From Histomonas meleagridis (Eukaryota > Parabasalia > Tritrichomonadida > Dientamoebidae): a DNA stretch of 64,000 nucleotides. The notes beneath the pieces are model-generated. The model was not told where the DNA came from and did not search any database. It worked only from the letters and a program-made list of their open reading frames with translations. Position numbers and translations under genes: made by a program. This document shows, one piece after another, positions 56,327 to 64,000 of the stretch. Location of the stretch: positions 744,001 through 808,000 of the forward strand of contig WSYJ01000060.1 of assembly GCA_020186115.1 (NCBI GenBank), in the 5' to 3' direction. How positions within the stretch are numbered: the stretch's first letter is position 1; every line of letters begins with the position of its first letter.

Positions 56327-57064
56327 TTAAATTATGAAACTACTTTCAACAAAATTTGTTTCCGATAGATTCTGTAATTGGTTAGGAACAAATGATAACG
56401 GATCACTAAATATGTCCATTGGATCATTTTCAACAAAGTTATCAAATGATTCTGATTTCTGATCAAAATATTGATAATCACCTATACCTTCGATACGTAG
56501 CTCAGTGCTTTGATTAAAACTTGATATATCATCAATTTCGGTAGCCGGAGAGATATAATCAAAATTTGAATCATTTGGAGTTACTGTTTCTTTTTTTATC
56601 CTTGAACTGGAGTTTCTTTGTCTAGTTGTCCACTGCCTAAGTTCGGAGAAGTTGTCTTTTAAGAAAGGAAATTGTTTTAATAATGAAGATGATTCATATT
56701 TTTGTGGTGTCAACCCATACCCAATAAGCTGAAATGACCCATTTATTGATGACTTACATTTCGAAGTAAGTAATCTAAGTTGTCTTGTATTGATTGCAAT
56801 TTCATCATCATCGTTTAACCAACAAATTCCGCAAACAAGTGAACGCTTCCAATCATCTTTATTCCCTTGAACAACAAATGCTTTAATTGCGCTTATAATT
56901 TTTTGAAATGTTTCGATAGAATGATTTCTCCTATTTTTACAAGATGGGGCAGAAATAGCAGCTTGCAGTAGAAAATATGTAGCACGGTCTTCTTCAGAAA
57001 GAAGTTCATAATACATAGGTTTTTGTCGGGAATGATCTTTGAGTTGAGTCTTGTCCCCCCACAT
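56327..57064 (-). CDS. Initiator-binding-domain (IBD) transcription factor
   Basis: 245 residues from ATG 57064; ATG 57109 adds 15 residues. The first 125 residues match the trichomonad IBD fold of IBP39: a helical start (EEDRATYFLLQAAI), then SLVCGICWLNDDDEIAINTR and LLTSKCKSSINGSFQLIGYG. CKSSINGSFQ at 103-112 is the recognition-helix signature of the family. IBD proteins bind the Inr and, in T. vaginalis, recruit RNA polymerase II. The C-terminal half is Ser/Asp/Phe-rich, probably an activation-type tail (ENDPMDIFSDPLSF). It would read the very TCA(C/T)(A/T) elements found in this window. AAACGGTTT lies 11 nt before ATG 57064, inside the longer frame, which favours the shorter start. Confidence 0.75.
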   Translation of the reverse strand: MWGDKTQLKDHSRQKPMYYELLSEEDRATYFLLQAAISAPSCKNRRNHSIETFQKIISAIKAFVVQGNKDDWKRSLVCGICWLNDDDEIAINTRQLRLLTSKCKSSINGSFQLIGYGLTPQKYESSSLLKQFPFLKDNFSELRQWTTRQRNSSSRIKKETVTPNDSNFDYISPATEIDDISSFNQSTELRIEGIGDYQYFDQKSESFDNFVENDPMDIFSDPLSFVPNQLQNLSETNFVESSFII

Positions 57065-57109
57065 CCCAATTGTAAAACGGTTTTTTAAGAAATTCAACTT
57101 TATCACCAT

Positions 57110-57581
57110 TCAAAACATTTCGTTTGATCGTAATAACCTCAAAAATTTTCTTGCTAAAAAACAACATGCTGTATAACTAATTAATTTGATTGATTGCAAT
57201 TAAAACATCTCTAACTTCTCTTGTTAAAAAATTCTAAGCACATTTAAAAAAGTATAAATTGTAATTGATGTGAACACTTTTATCTGTCATAAGTTTCAAA
57301 GCTTACTTTTACAGCTTATTTACCACACATGATAATATAAAAAGTTTCCAATATTAGTATAGCTAATTATGTATTAAAAAAAAGCGATTTTATTTAAAAA
57401 TTTGTTCTAGAACATCTACTTTTCAAAGTTAGTAAAAATAAATGTTACAAGGTATGGTAAATGTGTTGTATTTCCTTTATTTTAAACAAATATATCTTGA
57501 ATAAACGAAATTAGACATTATCATTTCCTGTATTAAAAGTGACGAAGAACTTTAACGGCCTCCAAATACACGTTACTAAAT
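57110..57581. other. Divergent promoter region, IBD factor/dynein
   Basis: About 470 bases, AT-rich. TTAACGGCC lies about 25 nt before the dynein ATG. No gene is seen. Confidence 0.4.
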
Positions 57582-60500
57582 ATGACTGATAGGTTTTCAA
57601 GAGCATGCCAAGATTTATTAAAAAATGAAGAAATAGCTGAATCAAAAAGAGCACAGTCTATTCGTATGGGTAAAACGCTTCCTGATCAAAATGTAGTAAT
57701 TCCAAAAATTGGTGATTGGGTATTATCACCAGGAATTTCAACAATACATTCTAATCAAAAGAAGTCAAAAAATAAATCAATAAAACCATTTCCACAAGAT
57801 ATACCATTATCAGATGATCAAAAAGCTCGGAAACAATTAGCAATAAAAGAAGGTCGTCTTCCAATCGCACAACCAACATCACATACTGCCAATGCTCCCT
57901 ATCATGTTAAAGCTCCTCGATTAATTACAAATTCCAAAACTAATTCCAAATCACCAAAAAAGAATTACCCACCTGGGACACTTACAACAGATCTTAAATC
58001 GATAATTCGATCCAAGTATCGTCATATGACCGATTCTTTACCACCACTTGAAGATCATGAGAATTCTGAAATTCAATCATTAATATTACCATTAGAAGTA
58101 TTTGATGATTCAACATATGAAGAATATCCCATTGAAGAGCTTATGAAACATCCAGATGCTGTTTCCAAATTTAAAGCATCTAATGGTGATGTCATATGGA
58201 AGAAATGTAAAGTCATAAATTATAATTCTGAAAATGAACTTTTCACAATCCAATGGAAAGACAATGACAAAACCAAACAAGTTGCCAGGTTTAACATTCG
58301 ATTTCTTATTGAAAATCCACAAAAGTTTGAAGAACGAGTTTTACATGCTAAAGAATCATGCGAAAAATACATTACACAATTTCGCTTTAATTATCGTATT
58401 GAACAAATGCCTATTGATGATTTACCTGACATTAATTACGACACAATTCTAAATCCTAAGAACATAAAATATCCACAATATAATATCCCGAATGATAAAA
58501 ATTATGAAGAACTTAAACAAGAATTATTAAATGATGTATCAAAAGAATTCAAATTCTTAAATAATAAACTTCAATTTATTTATGAATTAAATATGAATCC
58601 ATTAATACCAAATCGTGATGAATTTTTATCATTAATACCACAAAATAAAACATCTAAAGATTATGGATTAATTATACATGTTAATTATGATTTTAATTTA
58701 TTATTAAAGAAATTTTCGGCAAAATTTTTATTGGCAAATGAAAATGTATTAAATGGAATTCGTTCGATTTGGTGTATATTACAAGAATCTTCTTCATTAA
58801 CATTTTTACGAAATGATTTTAATGAAGTATTAACATTAGATGAATTCATTAAAATACAAAATGAAAAAATTGATAATACAAATGATTCATTAAAAGAAAT
58901 CATTAAAGAATCACTTGAAGGTATTATTAGTTTAACTATATGTAATGTAACGACAGATGAACAAATTAAAAATCATGATTTATATCAAAATATGGTAAAT
59001 TTATCAATAATTATGTTAAATACGATACTTCGATCAATTGTATTAAATACAATTTCGAATTTTATTAATATATTTAATCAAAAAAATCCAATTTTTTTAT
59101 TTAATTTTAATTTCGATGAAACGAAAAATGAATTAAATTTAAATCCAACAATTAATGATTTTAAAGATTTAATAATTTCATTATTAAATCAACTTGAAAA
59201 CACAATAAAAAATCTTCCATCAATAAGTTTAATTATATTTAATTTAGAAACAAAAAATATTTCATTTGATTATTCGATAATCGAAGACAATAAAATGAAA
59301 TTAAATGAAATATTAAATAATTTATGTAATGTTTTATCAGAATTTATAAATGAAAGAAAATATTTAGAAAATACATTAAAACTTAACACTAAAACATTTA
59401 TAAATGAATTTGATCCAAATGGAACAAAATCATTAAATGATTATAAAACAAAAATTGATGAATTTGAAAATGTTATTAATGTTATACAAAATGAAACTCA
59501 AACATTAAACATAATAAATATATTTCAAATTCATTGTCAACAATTTAAAGAAGAAGGATTAAAACATACGAAACAATTAATTCAACAATTATTATTACAT
59601 ATGAAAAATTTTGCATTAAAAGAATTAAAAGAATTACAAAACGAATATATTGAAATCACAGAAAAGATAAAAAATATACCAAAAACACCCGAAGAATTAA
59701 TGAAAATATTTCAATATATCGAAAATGTTATTAATAACACCGAGAAAAGAAAAATAAAATTAGAAAATGCTAATAAACGATTTGAATTTCTTGAGATATA
59801 TAAATTCCAAATTAGTGATGAAGAATGTAAAATTAAATATGAATCTTCATTAATACCAAATAAAATTAATAATATTATTAATGAATCGAAACAATTATTA
59901 GAAATAGAACAAAATAAAATGATAACAGAAATTAAAAATGATGAAAATGTTCTAAAAAATGAAATCGAAAATGAATTACCTCAAATTATTAATAAATTCC
60001 AAGATTTAGAAATGACTGTTGATGCATCAGAAGCAGTTAATTTATTACAAAATAAAATCCAAAAAATTCGTGAGAAACAAGAAAAATATTTAAAATGTGA
60101 AAAATTTTTTTCATCCGAAAAAATATTATCGAAACCATTACAAAAATTAATAGAAGAATTCCAACCATTTCATCTTTTATGGAATTTAGCTAATGATTGG
60201 TTAACTATATATAACCAATGGCTTGACACTCCATTTATACAAATAAAACCAGAATCAATAAATATATTTTTAAATCAATCGATTAAAAAGACAACGAAAT
60301 TAAAAAAAGACTTAAAAACATATCAAATAATTATCGAAAAAGTATTAAATCCATTAACAGATCAAATATTAAAATTTAAACAAATAATTCCATTTATAAC
60401 TAAATTATTACATCCAGGAATTAAAACAAAACATTGGGAAAAGATATCAGAAATTGTTGGGTTTAAAATAATTCCTTCAATGGAATTAAATCTTCAACAA

Positions 60501-63500
60501 TTTTTAGATTTAAATCTAGAAAAATATCAACAAGAAATTACAGAAATTACAAATATTGCTATTAATGAATATAATATCGAATCTATACTTGATCAACTTG
60601 ATATCGAAATACAATCTAAACAATTCCAAACTTCAAAATATAAAGATACAAATGATTATATTTTAATTAATATTGAAGATTTAATGAGTTTAATTGATGA
60701 TCAAATAATTACTATACAAAACTTATTAATGAATCCATTCATTAAACCAATTAAAAAAAGAGCTATCGAGAAATTAGATTTCTTAAAAAACTCGCAAAAT
60801 ATTATTAATGAATGGATTGAAGTCCAAAAGAATTGGATTTATTTATATCCGATTTTTACTGAAACTACAATTACAAAGAAATTAAATGTTGAATCACGTG
60901 ATTGGAATTATGTTAATAAGAATTTTAGTAATATTATGATAAACACAAATAATTATCCTGACTTTCTAACTGTCATTCATCGTAATAATCTGTTAGATAA
61001 CCTAAAAGAATTAAATCGATTATTAGAATCAATTATTAAAGGATTAAATAAATATTTGGAAGATAAGCGTAACGGTTTCCCGAGATTTTACTTTTTGTCA
61101 AACGATGAATTGATTTCAATACTGTCTCATTCAAAAGATTTGAATTACATTCAAAAGTCATTCTCGAAACTTTTTGAGTACGTCGCATCAATTGATGTGG
61201 ATGACAACTTTTATATTACATCAATGAATGATAATGGTTTAGAGAAGGTCCAGCTCAAGAATTATGTGAACGCTAATACAGAAGAAATAGAAGATTGGTT
61301 AAATGCTTTTGAAAATGAAATGAAAAACACATTAAAATCCGAAATTTCAAATGCAATACATACATCAACAAAAAAGAAAAAAGAAAATTGGATTAGTGAA
61401 TTCCCTTCGCAAGTTGTGTTAATTACAAACCAAATTTTGTTCACACAAATGGTTACATCAACAATTCGTTTAACTAAATCAAAAGGTTTACCAAATTTAT
61501 TACAAAAATATATTGAACAACTTGAAATACTTACGACAATTATACGAAATCCAATCACATTATCATTACGACAATTAATTTCGAGTTTATTAATAAATGA
61601 AGTACATAATCGCGACATTATCAATAATTTACTTAAGGAACAAGTCAATGATGTTAATTCATTTCATTGGATTAAACAATTACGTTATTATTGGGAAGAT
61701 GATACAGTTATTATCCATAGTCTTAATAACATTTTCGAATATTCATATGAATACGCAGGTAATTCTACAAGATTAGTCATCACGTCATTAACAGATCGAT
61801 GTTATCAAACATTATTAACAGCATTTAAACAAAACTTAGGTGGTGCTCCATCAGGTCCTGCGGGTACAGGTAAGACGGAAACTATAAAAGATTGTGCTAA
61901 AGCATTAGGTCGTTCATGTATTGTATATAATTGTAGTGAAGATGTAACACCAGAACAAATGTCGCAATTCTTTGCTGGTTTAATTAGCTCTGGTTCGTGG
62001 AGTTGTTTTGATGAGTTCAATCGTATTAACATTGAAGTCTTAAGTATAATATCACAACAAATTCGTATCATTCAAAACGCGTTAAATTCTAATTCTGATT
62101 CGTTCGTATTAGATCAACGTAAGTTAAAGCTAAATATTAATTGTGCAATATGTATCACTATGAATCCTGGTTATCAAGGCCGAACTGAACTGCCGGATAA
62201 TTTGAAAGCTTTATTCAGACCGATAGCGATGATTGTACCAGATTTTCAATTTATCGCAGAAATTTTATTATTTTCAGGCGGATTTAAAAATGCAACGATA
62301 TTAGCAGTTAAATTAATTGCGATAATTGATTTATGTAAGAAACAATTAAATAATTGTAAACATTATGATTGGAGTTTACGAAGTATTAAATCGATATTAG
62401 AAATATCATCAAAATTAAAACGTAATAATGTTAATGAAGTTGAAGAAATTATATTAATTCAAGCAATTGTTAAATGTATTAAGCCAAGATTAATTAAAGA
62501 AGACATTATATTGTTTAATAATATTATTAATGATGTCTTTCCTAATGTAAATTATAAATTAAATGTTATTGAAACATTAGAGAAATATTTACTTAAAGCA
62601 TTTAATGAATTAAATTTAATACCTATTGATGAATATATCCAAAAATGTTTTGAAGTATATGAAACTGTTTTAGTTCGACATGGAATTATGTTCATTGGTA
62701 ATAGTATGAGTGGCAAAAGTATTACATGGAAATGTTTACAATTAGCGTTAAATAAATTATATGAAACAGAAAAAATTGGAATGAAAATTAATATAAAAAC
62801 ATTAAATCCTAAATCAATAACTACATCTGAATTATATGGGTTATATGATCCAATTACTAATAATTGGACCGATGGAATATTATCAAAAAATATTCGTGAA
62901 TTTGATGATAATGAAAATAAATGGATAATAATTGATGGCCCTGTTGATTCATTATGGATTGAAACTATGAATTCATTATTAGATGATAATAAAGTTTTAT
63001 GTTTATCTAATAATGAACGAATTTCATTAAATAATAATATGAAAATTATGTTCGAAACTGATAACTTAAATCAAGCTTCACCTGCAACAGTATCACGTTG
63101 TGGAATGATATATTTTGATTCTAATTCATTACCTTATAATGTTTTAATTGATTCATGGATTAATTCCCATAAAAATATTAATGAAATTGTTACTAATTAT
63201 TTAAAGGAATTATTTGATGAATTCGTACCAATAATGATAAAATTCATTAGAAATGACGTGAAACCAATTATAGGATCAAATTATTTATTCATTTTAAAGA
63301 ACTTTTTGGATTTAATCGATTGCTTTTATGATATATTACGAAAGCAAATTATTAAAAAAGATGAAAATGAAAATGAAACATTAATTGATCCTTTAAATCA
63401 TGAAATATATTATTCGGATTTTGTGAAGATGAAAAAAGAAATTCCTTTTATAGATGATTTTAAGGAAATATTTGAAAATATATTTTTCTTTTGTATTATT

Positions 63501-64000
63501 TGGAGTTTCGGTGCAATACTTCCCGATAATTCACGTAAATTATTTGATAACTTCTTAAAAGATATTATTGTTAAAAGTAAAAGAGAATTAAAATTACCAA
63601 AAACAAAAACTGTTTTTGATTATTTCATCGATATTTCGAATAATAAATGGATAGAATGGACTGATGGAGTTACAGGAACTGAATTAACTATTAATAAATC
63701 AATTGAAGAAATATTTATACCTACAAATGAAACTTCTTCGATTATATATTTAACAAAATTATTGATATATCATTCGAAACATTTCTTATTATATGGACCA
63801 GAAACATCTAAAACTTTAAGTATTAAAACATTATTTGATAATATTTTAAATAAAACAAAATTCGACTTAAAGAAAATAACATTAACAAATTGTACTTTGG
63901 TAAATAATTTATTAAATATCATCAAAAGTTTCTTATATAAAAATCATAATAATTATTATGGACCATTAAATAATGAACAAAAATTATTACTTTTCATTGA
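57582..64000 (+). CDS. Axonemal dynein heavy chain, inner-arm type, 5' part
   Basis: Open for 2139 codons from ATG to the window edge, so partial at the 3' end. The tail region shows DHC_N2 hallmarks: KHWEKISEIVGFKI (about residue 950), WIYLYPIFTE and PRFYFLSNDELISILSHSKD (about 1168). AAA1 carries GPAGTGKTET at 1425-1434 and GSWSCFDEFNRI, both intact, so it should be the active ATPase. AAA2 has GNSMSGKS at 1706-1713 with WIIIDGPVDSLWIETMNSLL. AAA3 has a damaged Walker A, GPETSKT at 2072-2078. The short tail before AAA1 (about 1424 residues) fits single-headed inner-arm dyneins such as DNAH3/6/7/12. It drives flagellar beating. Coding sequence is unusually Asn/Ile-rich. Confidence 0.93.
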   Translation, partial: MTDRFSRACQDLLKNEEIAESKRAQSIRMGKTLPDQNVVIPKIGDWVLSPGISTIHSNQKKSKNKSIKPFPQDIPLSDDQKARKQLAIKEGRLPIAQPTSHTANAPYHVKAPRLITNSKTNSKSPKKNYPPGTLTTDLKSIIRSKYRHMTDSLPPLEDHENSEIQSLILPLEVFDDSTYEEYPIEELMKHPDAVSKFKASNGDVIWKKCKVINYNSENELFTIQWKDNDKTKQVARFNIRFLIENPQKFEERVLHAKESCEKYITQFRFNYRIEQMPIDDLPDINYDTILNPKNIKYPQYNIPNDKNYEELKQELLNDVSKEFKFLNNKLQFIYELNMNPLIPNRDEFLSLIPQNKTSKDYGLIIHVNYDFNLLLKKFSAKFLLANENVLNGIRSIWCILQESSSLTFLRNDFNEVLTLDEFIKIQNEKIDNTNDSLKEIIKESLEGIISLTICNVTTDEQIKNHDLYQNMVNLSIIMLNTILRSIVLNTISNFINIFNQKNPIFLFNFNFDETKNELNLNPTINDFKDLIISLLNQLENTIKNLPSISLIIFNLETKNISFDYSIIEDNKMKLNEILNNLCNVLSEFINERKYLENTLKLNTKTFINEFDPNGTKSLNDYKTKIDEFENVINVIQNETQTLNIINIFQIHCQQFKEEGLKHTKQLIQQLLLHMKNFALKELKELQNEYIEITEKIKNIPKTPEELMKIFQYIENVINNTEKRKIKLENANKRFEFLEIYKFQISDEECKIKYESSLIPNKINNIINESKQLLEIEQNKMITEIKNDENVLKNEIENELPQIINKFQDLEMTVDASEAVNLLQNKIQKIREKQEKYLKCEKFFSSEKILSKPLQKLIEEFQPFHLLWNLANDWLTIYNQWLDTPFIQIKPESINIFLNQSIKKTTKLKKDLKTYQIIIEKVLNPLTDQILKFKQIIPFITKLLHPGIKTKHWEKISEIVGFKIIPSMELNLQQFLDLNLEKYQQEITEITNIAINEYNIESILDQLDIEIQSKQFQTSKYKDTNDYILINIEDLMSLIDDQIITIQNLLMNPFIKPIKKRAIEKLDFLKNSQNIINEWIEVQKNWIYLYPIFTETTITKKLNVESRDWNYVNKNFSNIMINTNNYPDFLTVIHRNNLLDNLKELNRLLESIIKGLNKYLEDKRNGFPRFYFLSNDELISILSHSKDLNYIQKSFSKLFEYVASIDVDDNFYITSMNDNGLEKVQLKNYVNANTEEIEDWLNAFENEMKNTLKSEISNAIHTSTKKKKENWISEFPSQVVLITNQILFTQMVTSTIRLTKSKGLPNLLQKYIEQLEILTTIIRNPITLSLRQLISSLLINEVHNRDIINNLLKEQVNDVNSFHWIKQLRYYWEDDTVIIHSLNNIFEYSYEYAGNSTRLVITSLTDRCYQTLLTAFKQNLGGAPSGPAGTGKTETIKDCAKALGRSCIVYNCSEDVTPEQMSQFFAGLISSGSWSCFDEFNRINIEVLSIISQQIRIIQNALNSNSDSFVLDQRKLKLNINCAICITMNPGYQGRTELPDNLKALFRPIAMIVPDFQFIAEILLFSGGFKNATILAVKLIAIIDLCKKQLNNCKHYDWSLRSIKSILEISSKLKRNNVNEVEEIILIQAIVKCIKPRLIKEDIILFNNIINDVFPNVNYKLNVIETLEKYLLKAFNELNLIPIDEYIQKCFEVYETVLVRHGIMFIGNSMSGKSITWKCLQLALNKLYETEKIGMKINIKTLNPKSITTSELYGLYDPITNNWTDGILSKNIREFDDNENKWIIIDGPVDSLWIETMNSLLDDNKVLCLSNNERISLNNNMKIMFETDNLNQASPATVSRCGMIYFDSNSLPYNVLIDSWINSHKNINEIVTNYLKELFDEFVPIMIKFIRNDVKPIIGSNYLFILKNFLDLIDCFYDILRKQIIKKDENENETLIDPLNHEIYYSDFVKMKKEIPFIDDFKEIFENIFFFCIIWSFGAILPDNSRKLFDNFLKDIIVKSKRELKLPKTKTVFDYFIDISNNKWIEWTDGVTGTELTINKSIEEIFIPTNETSSIIYLTKLLIYHSKHFLLYGPETSKTLSIKTLFDNILNKTKFDLKKITLTNCTLVNNLLNIIKSFLYKNHNNYYGPLNNEQKLLLFI

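Noticed and set aside
61262..61648. 128-codon minus-strand frame
   Set aside because: Antisense of dynein heavy-chain coding DNA.
1..64000. tRNA, rRNA or CRISPR features
   Set aside because: No cloverleaf with a GTTCxAxxC arm, no rRNA-like GC-rich conserved block and no spaced direct-repeat array was seen by eye; a covariance-model scan would be needed to exclude small RNAs.

Overview
The window is AT-rich, densely packed, apparently intron-poor eukaryotic DNA. Nearly every gene is a single open frame that starts at ATG and is separated from its neighbours by short AT-rich gaps. Several features point to a parabasalid (trichomonad) nuclear genome, most like a Tritrichomonas-type species. These are: TCA(C/T)(A/T) initiator (Inr) elements 7-15 nt upstream of several ATGs; a protein with the trichomonad Inr-binding domain (56327-57064); BspA-like leucine-rich surface proteins; ankyrin-repeat relics; axonemal dynein and alpha-tubulin genes; and stop codons often overlapping TAAA. 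The species call is inference, since no rRNA or other diagnostic marker is present.

Layout. 1-3446: ankyrin relics around a GT23-like fucosyltransferase gene. 3447-12182: a WD40/alpha-solenoid protein (probably Vps8-like), a 92-bp tandem duplication, and a 1766-residue helical protein of unknown function. 12183-16046: two small unknown proteins and a DDD-motif glycosyltransferase-like gene whose start codon appears lost (ATA in place of ATG). 16047-19012: a pseudokinase fused to an atlastin/GBP-type GTPase and broken by one frameshift. 19206-24003: an unknown helical protein, a head-to-head pair (coiled-coil protein / DIL-like protein), and an E2F-like factor with two winged-helix units. 25556-28232: alpha-tubulin and a Rab. 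28562-29071: a nonsense-interrupted secreted cysteine-rich protein. 29749-37155: SMPDL3-like phosphoesterase, two unknown genes overlapping at their 3' ends, a small unknown protein and CNOT11. 37241-41839: an MGC-type acylated peptide, V-ATPase subunit G, an HMG-box protein, ribosomal protein eS7 and a kelch protein. 43024-47436: dynamin-related protein, clathrin light chain-like protein and Nup107-like nucleoporin. 47722-51458: duplicated BspA-like surface genes, the first with two frameshifts. 52145-57064: an ARL6IP1/reticulon-like hairpin protein, HAD phosphatase, Rab32-like GTPase, a BspA relic and the Inr-binding-domain protein. 57582-64000: the 5' part of an inner-arm-type dynein heavy chain that runs off the window.

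Functional themes are endomembrane traffic (Vps8-like, two Rabs, dynamin, clathrin light chain, V-ATPase G, ARL6IP1-like), the flagellum and cytoskeleton (tubulin, dynein), gene expression (CNOT11, Nup107, eS7, E2F, HMG, IBD) and the cell surface (BspA, glycosyltransferases). There is no operon logic. Recurrent signals are the Inr and an AAACGGTTT-like Myb-type element that sits near many gene starts. The strongest candidates for something undescribed are the pseudokinase-atlastin GTPase fusion, the recurrent AAACGGTTT element, and the genes that show ATA where a start ATG is expected.
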